Assembly: GCF_019061145.1 (NCBI RefSeq)
Contig: NZ_JAHQZS010000001.1
Span: 434,001 to 498,000 of the forward strand
From: Anianabacter salinae
Lineage (GTDB): Bacteria; Pseudomonadota; Alphaproteobacteria; Rhodobacterales; Rhodobacteraceae
Direction of reading: 5' to 3'
Length of the DNA: 64,000 bases
Shown here piece after piece: positions 35,196-43,980 of this stretch. Below the pieces are notes generated by a model. That model was not told the DNA's origin. It ran no database searches and was given only the letters and a program-made list of their open reading frames with translations. The translations under genes were made by a program, and so were the position numbers. Position 1 is the first letter of the stretch. Every line of letters starts with the position of its first letter.

Positions 35196-35849
35196 TCAGT
35201 CGCTGTCGGTGAACACCTCTCCCAGTCCCTTGCGCACGTCGCGCTTTGCGGCGACCAGCACCTCGTCGCCTTCCTTCAGGGCGGTGTCCTGCGCAAGGTC
35301 GATGTCGTCCGATCCGCGCAGGACTGCGATCGCCCTCGCCCCTTGCGGAAGCTCGACATCGGCCAGCGTGCTGTCTTCAAGCGACTTCGGCACCGAGTAG
35401 GTGGTGAAATGCAGACCCTCGGCCACGCCAAGCTGCGACCAGACCCGTTCGTCGTGCTCCAGCGAATGCACGATGGACCCGGCCACGGTGACATGCGGAG
35501 TCACCACGTCGTCAAATCCCAACTCGTCGCAGACGGCCAGAAATTGCGCGCGCACGATCTGAAGCACGATGCGCTCGTACCCGATCGAGCGGCCGACGAC
35601 GGCGCCAAGGATGTTCACGTCGTCATGGTTGGTCATCAACATGAGCGCATCCGCGCTGTCGCCATAGGCGTCCCGCTGGGTGCGGGGCAGGGTGCCGTCG
35701 CCGTGGATGAACCCGCATTCCAGCTCGTCCGACAACTCGTCCAGCCGTTCGCGGGACTGGTCAACGAGCACCACGTCGAAATCATGTTCCAGCAACTCTT
35801 CGACAAGCGCCACGCCGAGGCGCGAGGCGCCGATGACGACGATCCGCAT
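35196..35849 (-). CDS. trkA: Trk potassium uptake regulatory protein TrkA (single NAD-binding unit)
   Basis: A 217-residue RCK protein. A Rossmann domain (residues about 1-115) starts VVIGASRLGVALVEELLE with Asp binding the ribose at the end of strand two; the glycine motif is GxSxxG rather than GxGxxG. A TrkA_C domain covers about 135-215. It gates TrkH in response to nucleotides. It follows trkH after 4 bases. Confidence 0.88.
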   Translation of the reverse strand: MRIVVIGASRLGVALVEELLEHDFDVVLVDQSRERLDELSDELECGFIHGDGTLPRTQRDAYGDSADALMLMTNHDDVNILGAVVGRSIGYERIVLQIVRAQFLAVCDELGFDDVVTPHVTVAGSIVHSLEHDERVWSQLGVAEGLHFTTYSVPKSLEDSTLADVELPQGARAIAVLRGSDDIDLAQDTALKEGDEVLVAAKRDVRKGLGEVFTDSD

Positions 35850-35853
35850 GATG

Positions 35854-37299
35854 TCAGCTCCTTTTCAGCCAGGTAGAGGGAAGGCACAGCACGATGAGCG
35901 CCACGAATTCGAGCCGCCCCAGCAGCATCGCCAGCAGCAGGACAAGCTTCAGGTTTTCGGCGAGGTCGGGCGCGGCGACGCCCTGGCTCAGCCCCACGGT
36001 GGACAGGGCCGAAACGACCTCGAACAGGCCGGGCAACGGGTCGATCCCCGAGGCGAGAAAGATGATCCAGAACACGATCAGCGCGCCCATGTAGAGCATC
36101 AGCAGCGACGTGACGGCGATGACGCGGTCGGCCTCGACCTTGCTTCCGGCGTCGCGCAGATAGGTTAGCGCGCTGGGCGGCACCCGCACGCGCACGACGC
36201 TGAGGCGGACCATCTGCACCAGCACCGACAGGCGACTGACCTTGATGCCGCCGGCGGTCGACCCGATGTCGCCGCCGATCAGCATGGCCAGAAGGATCAG
36301 CGGCAACAGCGAGACGTGGCTCGATACCTCGTTGGTGGAAAATCCCGCCGTGGTGAAGCCGCTGAGGAAATTCAGAACGCCGCGAAATGCCTCCTGCAGG
36401 GAAGGGCGGTTCACCGCAAAGTCCACCGCGCAGAAACACAACACGCCGCACAGCATCAGCCCCAGCGTGGCCGCGACATGCGATTTCCGCAGCGCCGCGG
36501 ACAGGCCGTCGCGCATGATCTGGATGTAGAACATCAACGAAACCGCGGCTGCGACGCAGATGCCGATGACGGTTGCCTGCGCCAGCGGCGAATAACTGCC
36601 CAGGCTGTCAGTGCGCGGCGTGAAGCCCCCGGTGGACACGGCGGACAGCGCAACGCTGACCGCCTCCCACCAGGTCGGCAGCAAGAGCAGGCACAGCAGG
36701 ACCGACAGCATCGTCAGCCCCGCGTAAGAGATCAGAAGTTGCCGCGCCTGGGCCCGCACCGACGTCTTGTCGTCGCGTTCGGTGATCGTGCTGCTGCCCA
36801 TCGACAGCGACGCGCCCGACCCGCCCGAAAAGATGGCCAGACCGGCGAAGGCGATGGCAAAGCCGCCGCACCACTGCATCCAACCCCGCAAGAGATGCGC
36901 CGCGACCGGCCAGCTTTCGGTGTTCGCCGCAAGGCTGAGACCTGTCGAGGTGATGCCTGAGACCGACTCGAACAGGGCGTCGAGCGGCGGCATTCCCAGC
37001 ATCATCAGCGGCGGCATCACGGACAGGCTGGCCAGAATGAACATCAGGGCGAAACTTACGAACGCCTCGATCCGGCGCAGGTCCTGCGGAAACGCGGCAG
37101 AGCGGTAGGCCACGGCGATCAGCACAAGGACGGCGATCTGCGGCGCAAAGGCCAAGGCAAGCGCCCGTTCCTGCATGACCAGCGCCGCCAGAGCCGGAGG
37201 CACCACGACGGCAAGCAGCACCAGCGCCTGTTGCGACAGGGCCAGCGCCACGACGCGCGGCCGGGCACGCAGCGCGGTCTCTGCGTTCAGCCCGCGCAT
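35854..37299 (-). CDS. trkH: Trk-type potassium uptake membrane protein TrkH
   Basis: A 481-residue potassium transporter. All four P-loop filter segments are visible, each with a central Gly: TSTGLS, VSTGGF, TTAGFS and STVGLS. About eight to ten membrane helices surround them. It moves K+ with TrkA. The gene is divergent from exoD. Confidence 0.9.
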   Translation of the reverse strand: MRGLNAETALRARPRVVALALSQQALVLLAVVVPPALAALVMQERALALAFAPQIAVLVLIAVAYRSAAFPQDLRRIEAFVSFALMFILASLSVMPPLMMLGMPPLDALFESVSGITSTGLSLAANTESWPVAAHLLRGWMQWCGGFAIAFAGLAIFSGGSGASLSMGSSTITERDDKTSVRAQARQLLISYAGLTMLSVLLCLLLLPTWWEAVSVALSAVSTGGFTPRTDSLGSYSPLAQATVIGICVAAAVSLMFYIQIMRDGLSAALRKSHVAATLGLMLCGVLCFCAVDFAVNRPSLQEAFRGVLNFLSGFTTAGFSTNEVSSHVSLLPLILLAMLIGGDIGSTAGGIKVSRLSVLVQMVRLSVVRVRVPPSALTYLRDAGSKVEADRVIAVTSLLMLYMGALIVFWIIFLASGIDPLPGLFEVVSALSTVGLSQGVAAPDLAENLKLVLLLAMLLGRLEFVALIVLCLPSTWLKRS

Positions 37300-37475
37300 G
37301 ACGGGCGGGGCAATGTGGCAGAAGTCATGTCAGCCAAGCGTCCCGGGAGGACAAAGATTCCCTTGCGGGAACACCTTGCGCCCGGAGGTGTTTTGACAGG
37401 GCGCCGGGAACGAACCGACCCGAACCACATTCAGCCGCCCTGGCCGCGCCGCGACAAGGATGAGGAACCCAAGGC

Positions 37476-38063
37476 ATGGCCGATCAGCCCGAACCACGTT
37501 CCCTGAGCGAGATCCTCGACGCGGTCCGGGCGCTGGGCGGCGAGCGGGACACGGTCAGCGTGGACGACGTCGTGAACGAGCTTGGGCGCGCCTCGACCGC
37601 TGCCTTGCTGTTCGTTCCCGCGATCACCGCCACGACGCCTCTTAGCGGGATACCGGGGCTTTCCGCCCTGTGCGGCATCATGATTGCCGTGGTGTCGGCG
37701 CAGGCGGTTGTGGGGCGTCACTGCCTGTGGCTGCCCCGCTTCATCACCCGCCGCACCGTGGAAGGCACGCGCATTCACGATTCGCTCGACAAGGTGCGCC
37801 CCATCACCACCTTCCTTGACCGCCACACCCACGAGCGGTTTCATCTCCTCGTGCGGGGGCCGGGCACGAGGGCGCTGTTCGCGCTGTGCATGATGGGCGG
37901 AATGGTCATGCCGTTCCTCGAATTCATCCCGTTCTCGGCCTCGGCGGTGGCGGCCTGCATCACGCTTCTGACCATCGCGATCCTGACGCTGGACGGGCTT
38001 GTCGCGCTGGCAGGGCTTTGCCTTGTGGTGGCGGCGGGCGGTCTTCTGGCCTGGCTGATCTGA
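37476..38063 (+). CDS. exoD: ExoD-like exopolysaccharide synthesis protein
   Basis: A 195-residue ExoD-family membrane protein. A soluble N-terminal part (LSEILDAVRALGG) is followed by about four hydrophobic segments; FVPAITATTPLSGIPGLSALCG is family-like. In rhizobia exoD influences polysaccharide production and alkali sensitivity. Neighbouring K+ uptake genes fit a pH or ionic stress role, though this is inference. The gene starts 176 bases from trkH in a divergent arrangement. Confidence 0.8.
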   Translation: MADQPEPRSLSEILDAVRALGGERDTVSVDDVVNELGRASTAALLFVPAITATTPLSGIPGLSALCGIMIAVVSAQAVVGRHCLWLPRFITRRTVEGTRIHDSLDKVRPITTFLDRHTHERFHLLVRGPGTRALFALCMMGGMVMPFLEFIPFSASAVAACITLLTIAILTLDGLVALAGLCLVVAAGGLLAWLI

Positions 38064-38069
38064 CTTCGG

Positions 38070-38687
38070 TCACCCAAGCCTGCGCACGACGTCGTCGCCG
38101 ATCCGCAGGGCAAGCGCGGCGATCGTCAGGGTCGAATTCACGCAGGCGCCCGAGGGGAAGACCGACGAGCTTGCCAGATAGAGGTTCTCGTGGTCGTGGC
38201 ACCGGCAGTCGCCATCCACGACGGCGTCGCTTCGGTCTGCGCCCATGATCGTGCTGCCCATGATGTGATTGTTCGGGCGAAACCCCTCGCTGCCATCCTC
38301 GATGCTGACCAGCGACGCGCCAAGCTTGTCCACGATGTCTCGGAACACCTCGGCGGTGTGCCGCGCACTGCGCTGGACGTACTCGCCGACGCGGTAGTCG
38401 ATGACCGGGCGGGGCAGGCCCAGCGGGTCCATCTTGTCTTGGCTCAGGGTCAGGCGGTTCTGCGGATCGGCAAGCTGTTCGTGGAAATTCGCGATGGAAC
38501 AGCGCCGGGCGGCGCGGGTTCTGACGGCCTCGGCAAGCTCGGTGCCGGTCAGGCCCTCGTCGATTGCCTCCTGTGCCACGCCAGAGACGGCAGATCCGTT
38601 CCACAGGTGCAGCTTCTTGGCCGCCATCCGGCGCCGGTGATCGCCGTCGCGGAACTTGAGGATCCGCCCGAGCGGATCGGGTTTTCA
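38070..38687 (-). pseudogene. GMC oxidoreductase remnant (C-terminal part only)
   Basis: About 205 codons in frame match the C-terminal third of a GMC oxidoreductase: FHEQLADPQNRLTLSQDKMD, then the NNHIMGSTIMGAD region and NLYLASSSVFPSGACVNSTL. The N-terminal FAD-binding part is missing; upstream the frame meets a stop at 38685-38687. An ATG at 38627 could start a 185-residue product, but without the FAD domain it should be inactive. It may have been cut by a deletion or recombination whose edge is near 38690. Confidence 0.7.
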
Positions 38688-38690
38688 AGC

Positions 38691-38783
38691 GCGGTGATGT
38701 GGTCGGTGATCGAGGAGACCAACAACGTCATCAGCTATTGCGGCGGCATCCCCGGCTTTTGGGCAGACCCGCCGGAAGCCTGA
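38691..38783 (+). pseudogene. Possible 3' remnant of a plus-strand gene
   Basis: About 30 codons read as a plausible plus-strand protein end (VIEETNNVISYCGGIPGFW and a stop at 38781-38783), while the frame upstream is only the antisense of the GMC remnant. It could be the tail of a gene removed by the same event. The family is not recognised, and it may be chance. Confidence 0.3.
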
Positions 38784-38887
38784 CGCGCCCGGCTGCGAAG
38801 CTGGCCGAAGGCTAGCCGAAGGCTGGTCGGAACAAGTCCCCCTCGGCGCTGTTCTTGTGCTGGAACACCAGCAGGAAAGGACACCTC

Positions 38888-39742
38888 ATGGCTTCGGACG
38901 TGGATATTCCGCCGCAATCGCAAGACTCGATGCCCGCCTACGAGGACAGGATGGACCCTGCGCCCGACTACATGCCGCGGCATCTGGGCGTCGGCAAGCT
39001 GGACGGCAAGGTTGCCCTGGTCACTGGCGGCGACAGCGGCATCGGGCGCGCCGTGTCGGTGCTGTTCGCCCGCGAGGGCGCGAAGATCGCCATCGCCTAT
39101 CTCAAGGAAACCGAAGACGCCGAGTCGACGCGCGATCTGGTCGAGGCCGAGGGCAGCGAGGCGCTGTTGTTGAAGGGCGATCTTGGCGACAAGGCCCATG
39201 CCGAAGATGTGGTCGCCCGCACTGTCGACAGGTTCGGGCGGTTGGACATCGTCATCAACAACGCCGCCCAGCAATGGCTCGACCAGGACCTGACCGAGCT
39301 TGAGGAAAGCCGCCTGCGCCGCATCATCGACAGCAACGTCATGGCGCCGGTCTTCGTCACGCAGGCTGCGCTGCCGCACCTCAAGGACGGCGCTGTCATG
39401 GTGAACACCACGTCGGTCAACGCCTTCAAGGGAAACGCGAACCTTGAGGCCAATTCGACGACGCGCGGCGCGACGCTGGCGTTCTCGCGGTCCATGGCCG
39501 AACAACTGATCGACAAGGGCATCCGCGTCAACGCTGTGGCGCCCGGGCCGGTCTGGACGCCGTTCATTCCCGGAAGCATGCCGCCCGAGATGGTCGAAGG
39601 CTTTGGCAAGCACGTCCCGATGGGCCGCCCCGGCCAGCCGTGGGAAATCGCGACCTCGTACCTGTTCCTCGCCTCCAGCGATGGAAGCTATTTCAACGGG
39701 CAGACCCTGCACCCCAACGGCGGCAAGATCGTGGGCGCCTGA
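38888..39742 (+). CDS. SDR family protein lacking the catalytic Tyr/Lys
   Basis: A 284-residue short-chain dehydrogenase-like protein of the general-stress SDR type (YhdF/YdaD-like), with the extended N-terminus usual for that group. The cofactor motif is TGGDSGIGRAV and NNAA is present, and the Ser of NTTSVNAF remains. At the active site the canonical YxxxK reads NSTTR: Asn189 and Arg193 replace Tyr and Lys. Dehydrogenase activity by the normal mechanism is therefore doubtful. The gene has an AGGACAC ribosome-binding region and no visible operon partner. Confidence 0.88.
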   Translation: MASDVDIPPQSQDSMPAYEDRMDPAPDYMPRHLGVGKLDGKVALVTGGDSGIGRAVSVLFAREGAKIAIAYLKETEDAESTRDLVEAEGSEALLLKGDLGDKAHAEDVVARTVDRFGRLDIVINNAAQQWLDQDLTELEESRLRRIIDSNVMAPVFVTQAALPHLKDGAVMVNTTSVNAFKGNANLEANSTTRGATLAFSRSMAEQLIDKGIRVNAVAPGPVWTPFIPGSMPPEMVEGFGKHVPMGRPGQPWEIATSYLFLASSDGSYFNGQTLHPNGGKIVGA

Positions 39743-39945
39743 GGTCCGGCCTCAACGGCCCCGGTGATCGGGCCTGGGCCGACCTGCGGGCGATCCGCGC
39801 GGCACAGGACTGCAGAAAACAGGCGCGGCGGGATGCAATTCAAGATATACAAACGCAGGCGCGGCTGATAAGGCCGGTCGTCTCGCGTTGCACAGGCGAC
39901 GCGGCACGGCAGCCCATTGCCACGAACTCACGGACATTTCCTTAG

Positions 39946-42327
39946 ATGATCTCTACCCTTTCCGACGCGCTGGCCGAGCGTGGATACGACAAGTTGACCC
40001 CCGTGCAGGAGGCCGTCACCGACCCCGCTCTGGCGGACCGCGACCTTCTGGTGTCGGCGCAGACCGGATCGGGCAAGACCGTCGGCTTCGGGCTGGCCAT
40101 CGCCACGACGCTGCTGGGCGAGGAAGAGACCTTTGGTCCCGCCGCCGCGCCGCTGGCGCTGGTGATCGCCCCCACGCGTGAATTGGCGTTTCAGGTCAAG
40201 CGCGAGCTGGAATGGCTTTACGCCAAGGCGGGCGTGCGCATGGCATCCTGCGTCGGCGGGATGGATGCACGGGACGAACGCCGCGCGCTGGAACGCGGCT
40301 CGCACATCGTCGTCGGCACGCCCGGCCGCCTGCGCGACCACATCGAGCGCGGCGCGCTCGACATGGGATCGCTTCGCGCCGTGGTGCTGGACGAGGCCGA
40401 CGAAATGCTCGACCTCGGCTTCCGCGAGGATCTGGAATTCATGCTGGGCGAGGCGCCCGGGGATCGGCGCACGCTGCTGTTCTCGGCCACCGTGCCGCCC
40501 GCCATCGCCAAACTGGCCGAGCAATACCAGCGGGACGCGCGCCGCGTCACCACCGGCGGCGGCGCGGGCCAACATGCCGATATCGCCTATCAGGCTCTGC
40601 GCGTTGCAGGCTCCGATACCGAGCACGCGATCTTCAACCTGCTGCGCTACCATGATGCCGAAAGCGCCATCGTCTTTGCCAACACCCGCGCCTCGGTGAA
40701 CCACCTGACCGCGCGGTTGCACAATCGCGGCTTCAGCGTCGTCAGCCTGTCGGGAGAACTCAGCCAGTCCGAACGGACCCACGCGCTTCAGGCGATGCGG
40801 GACGGGCGGGCGCGGGTCTGCGTGGCCACCGATGTCGCCGCGCGCGGCATCGACCTGCCGAACCTGAACTTCGTGATCCATGCCGAATTGCCGACCAACG
40901 CCGAAACCCTGCTGCACCGGTCCGGCCGCACAGGCCGCGCCGGACGCAAGGGCATCTCGGCGCTGATCGTGCCGCCCAAGATGCTGGCCAAGGCGGAACG
41001 GCTGCTCAAATGGGGCAAGATCGACGCCGAATGGGTCACGCCGCCCTCGGCTGACGACATCCTGCGGCAGGACGAGGAACGCCTGCTGAACGATCTGGGC
41101 GCGGTAGAAGAGGCAACCGAAAACGAGGGCGAGTTCGTGACGCGCCTGCTGGAACGCCACGGACCGGGCGCCATCGCGCTGGCCTATCTGCGAATGTATC
41201 GCGCCGGCCGCTCTGCACCTGAAGACCTGCTGCCGCCGGACACGCGCATCCCGACGCGAGAGCACAAGGATTTCGGCCCCAGCCGCTGGTTCGCCCTGTC
41301 GGTCGGGCGCGACGCCAAGGCAGAACCGCGCTGGCTCTTGCCGCTGCTGTGCAAGGCGGGCGGGATCGACCGCACCGCCATCGGCGCGATCCGCGTCAAG
41401 GACACCGAGACGCATGTGGAATTGTCCGAAGCTGCCGTTGCGGGTTTCCTGAACACGCTTGGCCCCGAGCGGGCACTCGAAGGCGGTGTCACCGTGCGCG
41501 AGATGGACGGTGCACCTGCGGCTGGCCCGCGCCCCGCGCGCGCGCCGTCTGACCGGGTCGAACGGCCCGACCGTCCGCGCAAGTCTGACCGGCCTGATGC
41601 AAAGCCGCGCAAGTCGCCTGCGCGCAGCGCCTCGGCCGATGTCGCATCAGCGCCGGATCAGGCGAGCGACGAGCGCCCCGCGCCCAGACCCGAGACGCCC
41701 AGAGCCGAGGCTCCGGTCGCCGAGCCGCCGCGCCCGCATGGCGCCGTCTCTCGTCCGTCGCGCGCGCCCGGCAAGCCGTATGCACCGCGCGACAAGCCCG
41801 CTGGAGGCAAGCCCTACAAGCCGCGCGAGGGTGGCAAGCCTGCCGGAAAGCCCGCGTCCCGCTCCAAGAGCAATGACGCGCGTCCCGAAGACCGGACCTA
41901 CGGCAAGCCTTCCGCGGGCAAACCGTTCGGCAAGCCTGCCGGGGGCGGAAAGCCTTACGGCAAGCCTGCGAGTGACAAACCCTATGGCAAGCCTGCGGGT
42001 GACAAGCCCTATGGCAAGCCGGCGGGCGACAAGCCCTACGGCAAGCCGACGGGCGACAAAGCCTACGGGGACAAGCCCCACGGCAAACCGGCGGGCAAGG
42101 CGTTTGGCAAGCCCGCAGGGAAACCCGGCGGCGGCAAGCCCTTTGGCAAGCCCAGGGATGCGGCGGACGCTTCGCAGGCGCGGCCCGCGCGTCCACCCGC
42201 CAACCCGAGCGACACCTCCAAGCGGTTCGTGCCACCGGGAACCAAGCCGTCGCGCCCGAACAAGCCAGGCAAGACCGGCCCGGCGCGCAGTGGCGGCAAC
42301 GCTCCGCCCCGGCGCGGCAAGCCCTGA
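39946..42327 (+). CDS. DEAD-box RNA helicase with DbpA-type RNA-binding domain and long basic tail
   Basis: A 793-residue ATP-dependent RNA helicase. Helicase motifs are complete: AQTGSGKT (I), PTRELA (Ia), DEAD at about 149 (II), SAT (III), and HRSGRTGRAGR (VI). A DbpA-like RNA-binding domain follows at roughly 445-525. The final ~265 residues are a disordered, Lys/Pro/Gly-rich tail with many GKP repeats, likely to bind RNA non-specifically. The family acts in ribosome assembly and cold adaptation. Starting at ATG 39946 gives a normal Q-motif region; the 200-base gap upstream shows nothing recognisable. Confidence 0.9.
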   Translation: MISTLSDALAERGYDKLTPVQEAVTDPALADRDLLVSAQTGSGKTVGFGLAIATTLLGEEETFGPAAAPLALVIAPTRELAFQVKRELEWLYAKAGVRMASCVGGMDARDERRALERGSHIVVGTPGRLRDHIERGALDMGSLRAVVLDEADEMLDLGFREDLEFMLGEAPGDRRTLLFSATVPPAIAKLAEQYQRDARRVTTGGGAGQHADIAYQALRVAGSDTEHAIFNLLRYHDAESAIVFANTRASVNHLTARLHNRGFSVVSLSGELSQSERTHALQAMRDGRARVCVATDVAARGIDLPNLNFVIHAELPTNAETLLHRSGRTGRAGRKGISALIVPPKMLAKAERLLKWGKIDAEWVTPPSADDILRQDEERLLNDLGAVEEATENEGEFVTRLLERHGPGAIALAYLRMYRAGRSAPEDLLPPDTRIPTREHKDFGPSRWFALSVGRDAKAEPRWLLPLLCKAGGIDRTAIGAIRVKDTETHVELSEAAVAGFLNTLGPERALEGGVTVREMDGAPAAGPRPARAPSDRVERPDRPRKSDRPDAKPRKSPARSASADVASAPDQASDERPAPRPETPRAEAPVAEPPRPHGAVSRPSRAPGKPYAPRDKPAGGKPYKPREGGKPAGKPASRSKSNDARPEDRTYGKPSAGKPFGKPAGGGKPYGKPASDKPYGKPAGDKPYGKPAGDKPYGKPTGDKAYGDKPHGKPAGKAFGKPAGKPGGGKPFGKPRDAADASQARPARPPANPSDTSKRFVPPGTKPSRPNKPGKTGPARSGGNAPPRRGKP
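41950..42057 (+). repeat. Four tandem 27-bp repeats in the helicase tail
   Basis: Four in-frame 27-bp units encode KPYGKPASD, KPYGKPAGD (twice) and KPYGKPTGD. Looser GKP repeats extend over 41912-42153. Synonymous differences between units show they are not very recent copies. Confidence 0.85.
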
Positions 42328-42398
42328 GGACTGCGCAGGGTTGAAATGACCGCGCCAAGCCGGTTCCATGGACCGGTCCCGCCAGAGGGCTGACGCGC

Positions 42399-43175
42399 AT
42401 GACCACGACCGAACCGCAGGAGACGCCGGGCCGCCTGACCCGCACGCGCAAGTCGCGGCCCGTGCGCGTGGCCGAGGCGATCAAGGACTGGGTGGTCGAG
42501 CAGGGGCTTCAGCCCGGCGACCGCCTGCCCGGCGAGGCCGACCTGATCGCCCGCTTCGGCATGTCCAAGGGCACCATCCGCGAGGCGATGCGGCTGTTGC
42601 AGGCGCAGGGGCTGGTCGAGACCAAGACCGGCCCCGGCGGCGGCAGCTTTGTCGGCGAAGTGACCAAGGACCGGGCGCATGCGCTGCTGGCGAACTACTT
42701 CTACTTTCGCAACATCACCATCGACGACATCTACGAGCTGCGCGTCCTGCTCGAGCCGGAACTGGCCGCGTCGCTTGCCGGACGGCTGAGCGCGGCGCAA
42801 CTGGACGACTTGCGCGGGATCATGGCCGACTATGACCGTGCCGCCGCAGGGCCCGAGGAGGAACGCGCGCAGCACATTGCGTCGCTGCGGTTCCACGCCA
42901 AGCTGGCGGCCTTCGGCGACAATGCGATCCTGTCGTTCTTCATCAGCTTCATGGCCCAGATCCTGAGCGATCTGACCGTCTACAATCACCTCTATGCCGA
43001 GCCGAACCACGAGTTGTGGCGGCGCGGGCGGCAGCACCAACTTGACCTTCTGGACGCGCTGGACCGGGGCGAGGCGGCGCGCGCGCGCGCCGTCATGGCC
43101 AGCCACATGGAGATGGCGCGCAGCCTGATGCGCGAACAGGAAGCGGTGGTGATGAAGCGGTTCATCGCCGAATAG
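42399..43175 (+). CDS. GntR family regulator, FadR/FCD subfamily
   Basis: A 258-residue repressor-like protein. The winged HTH is at residues about 20-85 (LPGEADLIARFGMSKGTIREAM). The FCD effector domain follows, with the metal-binding Asp/His pattern in LRVLLEPELAASLAG, FHAKLAAFGDN and SHMEMARSLM. It lies convergent to the DUF1028 gene and 0.8 kb from the divergent DUF1028/peptide-transporter promoter, which carries palindromic sites it may bind (inference). Confidence 0.9.
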   Translation: MTTTEPQETPGRLTRTRKSRPVRVAEAIKDWVVEQGLQPGDRLPGEADLIARFGMSKGTIREAMRLLQAQGLVETKTGPGGGSFVGEVTKDRAHALLANYFYFRNITIDDIYELRVLLEPELAASLAGRLSAAQLDDLRGIMADYDRAAAGPEEERAQHIASLRFHAKLAAFGDNAILSFFISFMAQILSDLTVYNHLYAEPNHELWRRGRQHQLDLLDALDRGEAARARAVMASHMEMARSLMREQEAVVMKRFIAE

Positions 43176-43188
43176 CGCGTCAGTCGCG

Positions 43189-43878
43189 TCAGTCGTTGTG
43201 GGCGACGATGCCCGCAGGTGCCTCTCCGCGTTCGGGGTCGTCCAGCGTCGGCACCAGCGCTGCCCACGCCGCATATTCGCCGCTGGTCGCCCGGTCGTGC
43301 AGCGCGCCAAGATCGGCCAGCGGGGTTTGTGAATAATCCACCCGCAGCGTCAGCGGCGCCGCCGTGCGCGACACCACCAGCAGAGCGGCCGATCGCAGCC
43401 CGCGCGAATCGCCCCCCGCTGCGCTGGCCGCCTTCAGGGCGACCAGCAGACGTTCCGGAAATGGCGCGCCCGAGGCAAGAAAGGCGTCCATCGCAGCCTC
43501 GACGACCGACGCGCTGGACAAGAGGTTACCGGCGACGACCACGCCGCTTTCGCTGCGCGCGCCCGCGTAGGCGATGCTGGCATCGCCGGTGAAGTGGCCG
43601 GTTCCGCCCGCAGGGTCCAGCGCCGCAAGCTGCCGCTGCGCGCGGCCCGCATCGGCGCCCGTGACCTCGGCCACGGCGTCTTGCGCGGTCAGCCCCGCCC
43701 GCATCCGCGCCAGAACCCCGGTGCCCCAGAGCGTGCTGGGAAGCGATCCCTGCGATGCGGACATTCCCGATTCGGGGTCGCCGCGCAGCACCCAGCCGCC
43801 GACGCACAGGCTTCCCGTGGCGGCGGCCCCGCCCAAGGTGCCTGTTTCTGCGTCACGCGCGAGTATGGAAATCGTCAT
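43189..43878 (-). CDS. DUF1028 family protein (Ntn-hydrolase-like)
   Basis: A 229-residue DUF1028 protein. It begins MTISILARDAETGTLGGAAAT, the family N-terminus with an internal Ser/Thr nucleophile candidate. GNLLSSASVVEAAMDAFLAS is in the family core. The function is unproven; an amidohydrolase role is suggested by fold. It is divergent from the dipeptide transporter and probably shares its regulation. Confidence 0.85.
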   Translation of the reverse strand: MTISILARDAETGTLGGAAATGSLCVGGWVLRGDPESGMSASQGSLPSTLWGTGVLARMRAGLTAQDAVAEVTGADAGRAQRQLAALDPAGGTGHFTGDASIAYAGARSESGVVVAGNLLSSASVVEAAMDAFLASGAPFPERLLVALKAASAAGGDSRGLRSAALLVVSRTAAPLTLRVDYSQTPLADLGALHDRATSGEYAAWAALVPTLDDPERGEAPAGIVAHND

Positions 43879-43906
43879 GATTCAATCGCCTCTCCGTTCG
43901 GGCTTG

Positions 43907-43950
43907 AATTTATCATGAGAATTTGGCCCACTTCAATTTATCATGATAAA
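43907..43950. promoter_or_regulatory. Two AATTTATCATGA sites, one a perfect palindrome, in divergent promoter
   Basis: AATTTATCATGA occurs at 43907-43918 and 43935-43946, 28 bases apart. The second is part of the perfect palindrome TTTATCATGATAAA (43937-43950). They lie between divergent DUF1028 and ABC-transporter genes. The GntR protein at 42399 is the obvious candidate regulator. Confidence 0.6.
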
Positions 43951-43980
43951 TAGCTGCCCATGAACAGCGGAGGTTCTTCC

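Noticed and set aside
41912-42153. Short regular repeats that might be a CRISPR array
   Set aside because: Repeats are in frame, contiguous without unique spacers, and encode GKP units of the helicase.
43176-43197. Direct repeat GCGTCAGTC twice between the GntR and DUF1028 stop codons
   Set aside because: Only two short copies partly inside coding sequence; no clear role.
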